64,000 nt of DNA from Adiantum capillus-veneris (lineage: Eukaryota; Streptophyta; Polypodiopsida; Polypodiales; Pteridaceae): positions 144,141,741-144,205,740 of the forward strand of contig CM043945.1 of NCBI GenBank assembly GCA_014529385.2. Direction: 5' to 3'. Positions within the stretch are counted from its first letter, which is position 1; every line of letters begins with the position of its first letter. Below the pieces are notes generated by a model that was not told where the DNA came from, ran no database searches, and saw nothing but the letters and a program-made list of their open reading frames with translations. Position numbers and translations under genes: made by a program. This document shows positions 54,455 through 64,000 of the stretch, in pieces.

Positions 54455-56512
54455 TCAACCGCCGGGGTCAAACACCATGTACTGGTCTCTTCCGTCCACC
54501 TGTAACACCCTTGCATGGTGCCATACCAAGGCACATACCAAACTGCATAGCCAAACTGCCATCAACATGCTTCTACCACTCCAAGCACTCCCTGGCAAAC
54601 TATCCACTCGCAACCAAGCACCTCCAAGAACATCAAATAGAGCACTATCGTGCTCAACCAACACTGTCGGCATATCTGCATCATCACTCGTACCAAACTG
54701 ACCTAACATATTTGACTCGCCCTCCCATCCGTGTAAAGCTAGATCCTCGTCTAGGAGATGTTGTACCTTCTCGATAGCCCACTGCACAACTGCGTTTATC
54801 AGCATCTCCTTCAACCACCATATGCAAACTTCCTTTGATAGCTCGGACAAGTCCACACCCTTGGACTTATCTTCATGCTCAAAAGGACCACTCCGCTTAG
54901 CGGGAAACTCTTTCAACATAGGCACCGCGGTCACCATTGCTTCCGTACTCACCTCCATACCTGCCTCTGTCGACACCACCATAGCATCAGACTTTTGCTC
55001 TCCCAAAGAAACCGCTAGCTGTAGAGGGACAGACCCTCGTTTCACCTGCATTCTGGTCAAATCTTACCCTACAAGCACCTGTGTCTCTTCATCCATTTCA
55101 CCCACTGGGTCATCAAACCCCCAATCAACCTCATCATCCAAGCATACCTGCTCAAAAGCATCCGTATCCAAGGCATCTCTCGTGCAATCCATGTCTAGCT
55201 GGAGCCGCTCTTCTTCTTTATGAGCGTCCAATATCTCTTGCATGCCATCTTCTTCAACCTGGTCTTCTTTCTTAGCCACAACAACACTCTCCTTCTTGGG
55301 AAACTTTTGTATATGTCGTACAATCAAAGCACCTTCCACAGCTACCTTGATGAACATCGTCATTAGCATGGTGCCACACAACACCCTCACCTGCATGTCT
55401 CCACTTCCAAGCTCTGATACTATCACTTGCTCATCCTTTATAGTGGAAACCACCACATCCTTATGCATATACGAAGGTAACTTTACCTTTACCAACACCG
55501 ACTCTTCGAACTCTGCCTCGCAACTTGTATCTCTATCCTCCTCGCTTGTTTCCCAAAAGCTTGAGCTTGTAGCCTCACCATAGGCCAATTCGGTATCATC
55601 ATCATCATCCTCTAGTTGCTCTACAAAAGATGGACCATCATCGTTCCCACTTTCATCATCCAACCCCAAGCTCTCGGCACCTACCATTTGGCCACGATCT
55701 GTTACCCTTTCATACAAGCACTCTACGAGAACAGGCTCCACCTCTTCAAGTTGCATTGGACACTTGGCATCTGCTAACTCCCCTACACATAGGCTCTCTT
55801 CAATAAAAGGCTCATCTTCGCTGACAAGCTCTTTCACAAATGGAATAGATGCTTCACCAAGAGGTAATTCCCAAGGAACATATTCAATCATAGGCCTTAC
55901 CCTAACAGGCTCCACACTTCGTATCGCTGGCACCATCCTCGACGGGAACATAGAACAAACTACCGCTTCAACATGGACACAATCTGCAGGCTTTAGCAAG
56001 CCTAACTCTAGCTTTCTTTTCATTTTCCTGCTCTTCATCCCAGCAACTCTAACTACCTCGGCATAAGTCTTTGGCTCTTCATCATCCACCTTATCTCGAA
56101 CTCGAGGACACAGGCAAGCTAGGAATGTCTCCAGCTTGAAACCATCCGCATTGACCACTTGGGTGGCAACAACCAGATCACTCCAACAAGCTTCGAACTT
56201 ATCAACAAAAGCATCAAAATTTCCACTTACTTCTTGTCGTAGCCCTTTAATCTTTGCATCCGCTTCAGCAGCCGACACCACTTTGTGAAACTTGTAGAGA
56301 AACTGCTCTCGAAAACCAACCCAATCCTGCTTACTTGCAGCTTCCAAACCATCAAACCAGGCTTTTGCTTTACCTCGCAGCACGAATAAAACTGTCTCTA
56401 GCTTTTCTTCATCACTCCATATTTGCAATGCGAGCATAAATAAATCGAAATCTGCGAGCCACTCATCCGCATCTTCTTCACCACTGAAAATTGTGCCAAA
56501 AATTTGCCACAT
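54455..56512 (-). pseudogene. gag of D, copy 2
   Basis: Near identical to copy 1 with a handful of amino acid changes. The 482-codon part (55064-56512) ends at the same TAA as copy 1. The downstream 201-codon part (54455-55060) is open without the extra TAG of copy 1. The shared TAA suggests copies 1 and 2 descend from one master that already carried it. Confidence 0.8.
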
Positions 56513-56574
56513 TTTTGCTTATAAACACATCACCAGGGAGCAATCAGTGTGCTCCTCCGTGCGGGCACCAGAAG

Positions 56575-58534
56575 ATGGAGAGGGGGAATGGGAAACACAC
56601 CCGACACACACGCAATGGCCCCTATATAGCTCAGGGTATTCACAACACCCCTGTACTCTCAAAAACACCTTCAAAAAAGACGATTCACACTAGCAGGGCC
56701 TCGCCTGCGCTTTGCGCAACGCACAAACACTCTGCAAAACCTCGGACAGTGATCACACCGATTAGGTCCGCTTTCAGCCCTTCCACAAATCGACACCTCT
56801 CTCTCTTTCTCTCTCACACACGCAGGGGGCCCGGGGGACGCACACGCTCACACACACCGGCACCACACACCTTGGAGACGAGCAAAGAAGAAAGGAGGGA
56901 AGGGGGGAAAGACCACACCAAAAAAATCGGCAATGACAGCTTCTTTACACATCATGTACAAAACTCATGTGGCATGCTCTAGGTCGCGCCATGGCCATCA
57001 CCAATCCATACAGAGGGGCACACACCTCCCTCGCCACTCGACTCTGTCGACACATGCCTTGACGGGAACATCCACTTCTATCTTCGCCCGCGTAACAACT
57101 CTTCCTCATGGAAGCCCTCGTTGGCTCCTTTTTCTGCAAGGCGTTTGCTCTTCTGAGCTCTTTCACGATGATTCGTCCTTCAAGCCGGCTTCGATTGCCG
57201 AGCGTATGGAAAAAAACCCTCCTCCTCCAAGCCCTCACGCTTTCGTCGCTTCACGGACCACCCATGCCAGTCCCGACCATCGAGCGCATGAAGCTCCTCC
57301 TTCTTCCCAAGCCTAAGGAGCCCAAGAGCAAAACCCTCCTCCTAGCTTTCGAAAAACGGTTGCCCCCTTGCCTCACCTCTTTCTCTTCTTTTTCTTCAGG
57401 CCAAGAAAATTTTTCTTTTTTTGGCAATGGCGCCTCTCCCAAGCTTTCTTTTGTTTCTTTTTTTTCCTAAAAGTTATCCTCTTAGCCTTGAGGGTCTTTT
57501 GCATTTTTAACTTACAATCAAAGACCTTAATTACCAAGCCTCCATTTCGCATGCTATCGGTGCTCAAAAACCACACACGTTCATCAGGTTTCAGCTTTGC
57601 CCTGCCAAACCGAATTTTATCTCATCGAAGCCATATCCTAAGAACCCCACCACCTTTCAACCGCCTCATATCCTTGAACGATGGCCCCTAATACTGAAAA
57701 AAACCCAATCCACCTTTTTTCCTCGATCATCCGTGAGCTTGGCTAGGACGTATCCCGACATCCACAACTCTGATCAGCGAGCCGTAAACTCCGGTTGACT
57801 TTCCATATCGCATGCAAATTTCTAGAACTCTAGCGAGCTCAAAAGAACTTTTGTCGGCGCGCTTACCAACGTGGCGCGGTCAGCACATACCCGACCCCCG
57901 GCAAATATTCATCAGGCCATAACTTGCATGTTTGTGCTTCGAATGGCAAACCGAAAAAACCGGCATGCTCCACAACTTGAGCTTTACATGTGTATCCACT
58001 TATCCCAGTTTTCGCCACCTGTCTGTACATGCTCTGCCCATCGGGACCTGCGAAGCCTTCCAACTTCGGACTCGCATATCTTTCACACCGAAGCCCTGTT
58101 TGATGAGCCGTCTGGGCGAGCTTCTAGAGGATCTTGAACACCACATTTTGGGACACATTTTCCGCATTTTGAACACCTTGATTTTCCATCATCATTATCC
58201 CACTTTGGAGGCCCCCCTGGCCTAAAAAACCCCTTTAAGCACGCATTTCTGTTGCCACTGTTCTGCTGAGGTCTCCCACACTTGCTTTAGCCCTCTACCA
58301 TGCACCTGTTAGCACCCTTTGCACCGCATAACACACTTTATAGCGCGGACCAACTTTGGTTGCACCATCATTGCCCACCCCCTTGTTGAACATTCATGTT
58401 CAACCACAAACAGACTTATTGCACTAAAAAAACTACCACACCCAAACAAACTCTCTGCACATCACAAAACCACCTAGCATATTTACAAAACTTGGCATCT
58501 GCTACCCGCTGCCTTTGTTCATGCGGGTTGCCCA
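56575..58534 (-). repeat. LTR 3 of D
   Basis: 1960 bp; TATA box at about 56622-56629. It carries slightly more private substitutions than LTR 1 and LTR 2 (for example around 57880-57960 and 58130). Confidence 0.95.
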
Positions 58535-58554
58535 ACCCCCTGCTTTACCTGTCA

Positions 58555-60468
58555 TCAACCGCCGGGGTCAAACACCATGTACTGGTCTCTTCCGTCCACC
58601 TGTAACACCCTTGCATGGTGCCATACCAAGGCACATACCAAACTGCATAGCCAAACTGCCATCAACATGCTTCTACCACTCCAAGCACTCCCTGGCAAAC
58701 TATCCACTCGCAACCAAGCACCTCCAAGAACATCAAATAGAGCACTATCCTGCTCAACCAACACTATCGGCATATCTGCATCATCACTCGTACCAAACTG
58801 ACCTAACATATTTGACTCGCCCTCCCATCTGTGTAAAGCTAGATCCTCGTCTAGGAGATGCTGTACCTGCTCGATAGCCCACTGCACAACTGCGTTTATC
58901 AGCATCCCCTTCAACCACCATATGCAAACTTCCTTTGATAGCTCGGACAAGTCCACACCCTTGGACTTATCTTCATGGTCAAAAGGACCACTCCGCTTAG
59001 CGGGAAACTCTTTCAACATAGGCACCGCGGTCACCATTGCTTCCGTACTCACCTCCATACCTGCCTCTGTCGACACCACCATAGCATCAGACTTTTGCTC
59101 TCCCAAAGAAACCGCTAGCTGTAGAGGGACAGACCCTCGTTTCACCTGCATTCTGGTCAAATCTTTCCCTACAAGCACCTGTGTCTCTTCATCCATTTCA
59201 TCCACTGGGTCATCAAACCCCCAATCAACCTCATCATCCAAGCATACCTGCTCAAAAGCATCCGTATCCAAGGCATCTCTCGTGCAATCCATGTCTAGCT
59301 GGAGCCGCTCTTCTTCTTTATGAGCGTCCAATATCTCTTGCATGCCATCTTCTTCAACCTGGTCTTCTTTCTTAGCCACAACAACACTCTCCTTCTTGGG
59401 AAACTTTTGTATATGTCGTACAATCAAAGCACCTTCCACAGCTACCTTGATGAGCATCGTCATTAGCATGGTGCCACACAACACCCTCACCTGCATGTCT
59501 CCACTTCCAAGCTCTGATACTATCACTTGCTCATCCTTTATAGTGGAAACCACCACATCCTTATGCATATACGAAGGTAACTTTACCTTTACCAACACTG
59601 ACTCTTCGGACTCTGCCTCGCAACTTGTATCTCTATCCTCCTCGCTTGTTTCCCAAAAGCTTGAGCTTGTAGCCTCACCATAGGCCAATTCGGTATCATC
59701 ATCATCCTCCTCTAGTTGCTCTACAAAAGATGGACCATCATCGTTCCCACTTTCATCATCCAACCCCAAGCTCTCGGCACCTACCATTTGGCCACGATCT
59801 GTTACCCTTTCATACAAGCACTCCACGAGAACAGGCTCCACCTCTTCAAGTTGCATTGGACACTTGGCATCTGCTAACTCCCCTACACATAGGCTCTCTT
59901 CAATAAAAGGCTCATCTTCGCTGACAAGCTCTTTCACAAATGGAATAGATGCTTCACCAAGAGGTAATTCCCAAGGAACATATTCAATCATAGGCCTTAC
60001 CCTAACAGGCTCCACACTTCGTATCGCTGGCACCATCCTCGACGGGAACATAGAACAAACTACCGCTTCAACATGGACACAATCTGCAGGCTTTAGCAAG
60101 CCTAACTCCAGCTTTCTTTTCATTTTCCTGCTCTTCATCCGAGCAACTCTAACTGCCTCGGCATAAGTCTTTGGCTCTTCATCATCCACCTTATCTCGAA
60201 CTCGAGGACACAGGCAAGCTAGGAATTTCTCCAGCTTGAAACCATCCGCATTGACCACTTGGGTGGCAACAACCAGATCACTCCAACAAGCTTCGAACTT
60301 ATCAACAAAAGCATCAAAATTTCCACTTAGTTCTTTTAATCTTTGCATCCGCTTCAGCAGCCGACACCACTTTGTGAAACTTGTAGAGAAATTGCTCTCG
60401 AAAACCAACCCAATCCTGCTTACTTGCAGCTTCCAAACCATCAAACCAAGCTTTTGCTTTACCTCGCA
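58555..60468 (-). pseudogene. gag of D, copy 3, truncated by element E
   Basis: Here the position of the TAA of copies 1 and 2 is a Lys codon, so gag and the downstream part form one frame to the stop at 58555. However, an 11-bp deletion near 60330 shifts the frame within the gag domain. The first codons are lost because element E begins at 60469. It shows what the longer gag product of D looks like: gag domain, acidic middle, and a Trp/Val-rich tail ending DQYMVFDPGG. Confidence 0.8.
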
Positions 60469-62056
60469 TGTAACATTAAATGGCCTAAAATCTTTTGTGT
60501 AGCGGAATTTAGCATGAACATAGTGGGCATTTCATTAGAGTTGATTCCTAATGAGAATTACAAGAGTGCTTGGGGGAGAGAGCAACAAAAAGCATAACAC
60601 CTAGTTAGATAGCATCGACAATACTTTCAAAAGAGAGAGCAATTAAGCTATTGACAACAGTTGAGGACCGGATTTGCATGGAGCCGGTCCCCCCTCCAAA
60701 AGGCTTAATATTATGGTTTCTCCCATCAAGAGAGACATTGTACAATACAATTCTTTGTGTTCCTTCAAGACTAGCTAGTGCAATGAAGATGGAAGCTTCA
60801 TACACCAAGCAAAACACTTAATCAAACACAACTTGAATTATCCCCGTTCTCAGACCCAAGACCTCACACACCTTCGAAGATGGTGAGAGCTAGCAGGGTA
60901 TGAGAGTAGATTGAGAGGAAAAAGAAGTATCTTACGAGAAAGAAGTACATCTCCTCACATAATCACTCATATTAGCATAGCTTAGCTTAGTAATTAGCTT
61001 GGTAGAGAAGATGAGCATGCATTGAAGCTTGGCTCTTGGTTGGATTTGCATCCACATGCCAAGAGAGTGTTGATGTAGGCTTCTATCTCACAAGCTTGGA
61101 GTAGGTGATGAGCTCTCCATTAAAGCTTGGGAGGAGATAGAGTATTTTCCCTTCACACCTGGTCAAGTGTGAGAGTGTGTGTGTCAATGCCAAGCAAAAA
61201 TCAGCCCCCTCTCTCTCTTGGGCGAGCCCTAGCTGCTAAGTTAGGCTGGCTTTTGCCTCATTGGACCTCCCCAGATCCAGCCAATAGGGATTAAGCAGCA
61301 TAAGTGATAGCCTTCTGACATGTGTCCCCCTTTCCCCTTTTGTGAGAGCTTTAGATAATTAAATAATTAAACTAAACTCTCATTGGACCCCTTTGCCTCC
61401 TGGCCAATAGGAATCAGGCAAGCCATGGGGCTTCTGAATGCTCATTGGACCCTTTGGGAGACTGCCCAATAGTCTTCTAGGACACTTAATTCTTATTGGT
61501 TTCTTTTATTAAATGTTTTTAAATCAATTAAACTAGATTTACTCTAGCTTAATTCTCATTGGTCCACTTCAAGGGTCTTCCAATAGGAATTGGGCACACC
61601 TTGTGGGCATCTGGCCTAGGGAGCTGACATGTGTCCCTCATTCCCTTTGTGTAAAGGGAGCCTGTGTGTGTGTGTGTAGCTTTCTCTCTCATCCCCTAGC
61701 TTTGGGGCTCGCCCCCTCCCATGTAGGGATATGCAAAGACTTTTTGAGCTCACACTAAGCATCCAATTTTCCTAGGGTTGACCTTTGGACACAACCTTTG
61801 AATTTTGGAACCTTAGCATTTTGGAAGTCTTAATGGGCTGAACCTTAGGGTCTTTTTGGCCCATTGTTTCACATGGCTCTTTTGCAGATGGCCCCCCCTT
61901 TGGATCCCTATTTTCCCTCCTTTGGATCCCTACTGTGGCCGGTCTGCTAACTTAACCAATATTCTAGCTTTTTCTCCCTTGGCACTTCCCCACATTAAAT
62001 GATCAGTTTAATATGAGAAAATCATTTAGGAGAATTAGATATTGATTATTATGACA
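60469..62056 (-). repeat. 3' LTR of element E
   Basis: In element orientation it starts TGTCATAATAATCAATATC and ends AATGTTACA. It contains GGAGGGGGGACCGGCTCC, conserved in the other two copies of the family. No gene is present within it. Confidence 0.9.
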
Positions 62057-62070
62057 TTACCTCTCTCTTG
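62057..62070 (-). other. Polypurine tract of element E
   Basis: On the minus strand CAAGAGAGAGGTAA directly precedes the LTR. The usual gypsy sequence GGACGACTATGATTT lies just upstream. From 62071 to 62413 there is no gene. Confidence 0.75.
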
Positions 62071-62413
62071 AAATCATAGTCGTCCTCGACTATGGTGTAG
62101 AGAAGATAAAGCATATGCATGAGTCCTTTTCTTAGCGGGTAGAGGATCCCTATGTTACCCTACGACATCATTCCATAATGGATGACTAGTCCATTTGGCG
62201 CTTGAGAGCCTGAGGCTGCCGCAAGCATGTCTGCACATTAGTCCTATCAGTCTTCCATAGTAGAGTGACAAGCTCTACTTGGTGTTTGGGAGACGTCGTC
62301 TCCGCAAACTTGATCTAAGCATGCATACTACTTCATTTTTGTGCACAAATAAAGAAAAAGAGAGTCTTATAAGACAAAAATTTTTGTTCATTTTTAACAT
62401 TTTGTACATTTGC

Positions 62414-64000
62414 TTACTCTTGGGAAGCATTGTAAGCATTGACAAGGTTTAGGTTATCCTTTAATTGTATGCCTTGCATCCATCTAGCATCTTCAAAAGG
62501 ATAATTCTTAAACTTAATAAGATATCGTCTGATAGTCTTACCGCCTCTTAATACCTTGTCTTCATGTCGGAGAATGGACTCGGGCTGCAGCACCTCCTCG
62601 TGGTCCTCGATCTCCGGTGGGTCTTCAATAGTTGGTTCTTGAGGTGGCTCTCCTTTGTAAGGCTTTAAGAGGCTCACATGAAAAGCATTGTGTATGAGCC
62701 AATGATTGGGCAACTTAAGTTGATAGGCCATCTCATTGATTGGCCTAAGAATCTGGAAGGGACCATAGTACCTTTTTGCTAGTTTAGCATAGTACTTTTG
62801 GTGGCCCGTAGGATTCTTGCCCGTCGTGTGCCTTAATCGAGCCTTGGGAAACTTTAACAAGACCCAATCGTTTTCTTTAAAGGCTTGGGCTCTTCTGTGC
62901 TTGTCAGCAGCAGCCTTTTGCCTTTGCTGTGAGATAGAGATAGCATCCTTAATCTTTTGGAAAGATTCTTGTAGGTCTCGGCTATACTCATCTGCAGCGA
63001 AGATCTTCCCATGTACCTTAAGTAGCAAGGGACTTTTTGATCTTCCCTCAATTACCTCGAAAGGTGCTTTTCCTGTAGAAGTATGTACAGTGTTATTGTA
63101 AGCATACTCTACTAAGGGTAAGTACTTCTCCCATTGGGATCTTTGATCTACTTCCGTTACATAGGCTTTTAGTAGATCGAGAATAGTTAGGTTAGCTATT
63201 TCACTTTGGCCATCAGTTTGTGGATGATAGGCCGAAGAGAAGTTTAGCCTTGTTCCTAAATTCTCAAAGAGACCCTTCCAGAAATTACTGGTCATTCTAG
63301 GATCTCTATCCGACACTATGGACATTGGCAAGCCATGGTACTTGAAAATTTGTGAAATGAAGAGGGTTGCCATTTGATGGGCTTTGATAGTCTTTTTGAC
63401 AGGTATAAAATGAGCTTGTTTACTGAACCTGTCTACTATCGTCCATATTCCCGTATTCCCATGGATAGACTTAGGCAATCCAAAGATAAAATCCATGGAT
63501 ATGCTCTCCCACGGTGAATTAGGGATTGGCAAGGGTTGAAGCAATCCAAGTTGCTTCCCTCTATCAAATTTTGTCTTTTGACATACCACACATTTGGAAA
63601 CATACTCGTGTATGTTCACTTTCATGGTAGGCCAATAGAAATATGTTTCAATTCCCTTTAGGGTAGACTGAATCCCTCTATGCCCCGCATATGGGGGAGC
63701 ATGAGATTCATACATTACTTTCTCACGTAGTGAGTTAGTAACGCATAGTCTATTGCCATAGAGAAGATAACCATCTTGTAAAGTAAATGGTTCTTCTTTC
63801 TTCCCTAATGCAAGGGCTGAAATCACATCTCTAAAATCGGGATCAATAGCATACTCATCTATCATTGAAGATAGATCATTGTGAGTTGCTATGGAAACCG
63901 CATTCACTCTCGGTCGTCTTGAGAGTGCATCGGCTACTTGATTATGCTTGCCAGCAATGTGAGCAATATGAAAATGAAATTGCGAAAGGAAATTTGCCCA
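62414..64000 (-). CDS. Pol of element E: RNase H end, integrase and chromodomain (partial)
   Basis: The frame is open at the window edge and ends at 62414. The first visible residues, FHFHIAHIAGKHNQVADALS, are the end of RNase H. The integrase zinc finger follows (HAPPYAGHRG, then CVVCQ), then the catalytic core with its three acidic residues in SMDFIFG, VSDRDPRM and DGQSEIAN. The C-terminal part has FKENDWVLLKF and KRYYGPFQIL. The last 60 residues (LRHEDKVL, YLIKFKNYPFEDARWM) form a chromodomain, which in chromoviruses steers integration towards marked chromatin. No stop or frameshift is seen, so this is the least damaged coding sequence in the window. The protein joins element DNA to the host genome. 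The ordinary start is far upstream, outside the window. Confidence 0.93.
   Translation of the reverse strand, partial: WANFLSQFHFHIAHIAGKHNQVADALSRRPRVNAVSIATHNDLSSMIDEYAIDPDFRDVISALALGKKEEPFTLQDGYLLYGNRLCVTNSLREKVMYESHAPPYAGHRGIQSTLKGIETYFYWPTMKVNIHEYVSKCVVCQKTKFDRGKQLGLLQPLPIPNSPWESISMDFIFGLPKSIHGNTGIWTIVDRFSKQAHFIPVKKTIKAHQMATLFISQIFKYHGLPMSIVSDRDPRMTSNFWKGLFENLGTRLNFSSAYHPQTDGQSEIANLTILDLLKAYVTEVDQRSQWEKYLPLVEYAYNNTVHTSTGKAPFEVIEGRSKSPLLLKVHGKIFAADEYSRDLQESFQKIKDAISISQQRQKAAADKHRRAQAFKENDWVLLKFPKARLRHTTGKNPTGHQKYYAKLAKRYYGPFQILRPINEMAYQLKLPNHWLIHNAFHVSLLKPYKGEPPQEPTIEDPPEIEDHEEVLQPESILRHEDKVLRGGKTIRRYLIKFKNYPFEDARWMQGIQLKDNLNLVNAYNASQE

Larger units (their letters stand above)
48374..60468 (-). 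mobile_element. Tandem array of gag-only LTR retrotransposon D
   Basis: Three LTRs of 1960 bp each start at 48374, 52475 and 56575 and alternate with internal regions of 2141, 2140 and at least 1934 bp, giving a period of about 4100 bp. Orientation is minus. Each internal region has a putative primer site and one gag frame; none has protease, reverse transcriptase or integrase. LTRs and internals are near identical, so amplification is recent. The third unit is cut at 60468 by element E. The left end lies inside an E-family LTR fragment. Confidence 0.92.
60469..64000 (-). mobile_element. Gypsy retrotransposon E (chromovirus-like), 3' part
   Basis: The element begins inside the gag of D copy 3 (after CCTCGCA) with its 3' LTR (60469-62056), followed upstream by a polypurine tract, about 340 bp of non-coding DNA and a pol frame that leaves the window. 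Because the other end is outside, its target duplication cannot be checked. The E family also produced the solo LTR at 23872-25497 and the fragment at 47942-48373. Confidence 0.9.

Noticed and set aside
1-64000. tRNA, rRNA or intact host protein-coding genes
   Set aside because: No cloverleaf, rRNA-like stretch or conserved single-copy plant gene was recognised; all substantial frames belong to mobile elements or the PPR remnant.

Overview
The window is plant nuclear DNA made almost entirely of nested transposable elements. I see no intact host gene. A fern, probably homosporous, is my best guess. The reasons are fragments of plant-type PPR repeats, gypsy, CACTA and solo-LTR elements inserted into one another, abundant CT/GA microsatellites, and a gypsy protease style that I associate with fern and lycophyte retroelements. 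The fern assignment is an inference, not proven by the sequence.

Left flank (1-4242): decayed PPR coding fragments on the minus strand (1-1445), then a microsatellite-rich field with a 190-bp tandem duplication, a foldback element near 2251-2625 and two short tandem duplications.

Outer CACTA element (4243-47938, target duplication ATC): this old minus-strand element carries a tnp2-type transposase and a TnpA-like gene. Later insertions have swollen it to 43.7 kb. The main ones are: (a) element A, a 24.4-kb LTR retrotransposon (5256-29650, target duplication CTACC) lying in a TnpA-like intron; (b) element B (6214-13326, 4-bp duplication CCGC) inside the 5' LTR of A; (c) a solo LTR (23872-25497, duplication CAAGC) inside the 3' ORF of A; (d) a second CACTA element of the same family (33060-39301, duplication CAA) inside the tnp2 gene; (e) a short LTR element C (45852-47780); and (f) an unclassified 2.6-kb insert or intron (about 39536-42110).

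Element A is the most unusual component. It has a tRNA-Asp-like primer site, a gag region, a reading frame with two retropepsin domains separated by an integrase tail and no reverse transcriptase, and a large coiled-coil 3' ORF. Nine copies of a 24-bp palindrome lie in two clusters either side of the gag/protease frame. Its reading frames are closed only by stops that single transitions can explain.

Right flank (47939-64000): a fragment of an E-type LTR is broken by a tandem array of a gag-only retrotransposon D, arranged LTR-internal-LTR-internal-LTR-internal with a 4.1-kb period. The third internal region is cut by element E, a chromodomain-bearing gypsy element on the minus strand whose RNase H end, integrase and 3' LTR are in view and which runs off the window.

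Inferred order of events: the outer CACTA first; then A, the inner CACTA and C inside it; then B and the solo LTR inside A. Separately, D entered an old E-type LTR and E then entered D. B, C and D look non-autonomous and share a similar putative primer site.
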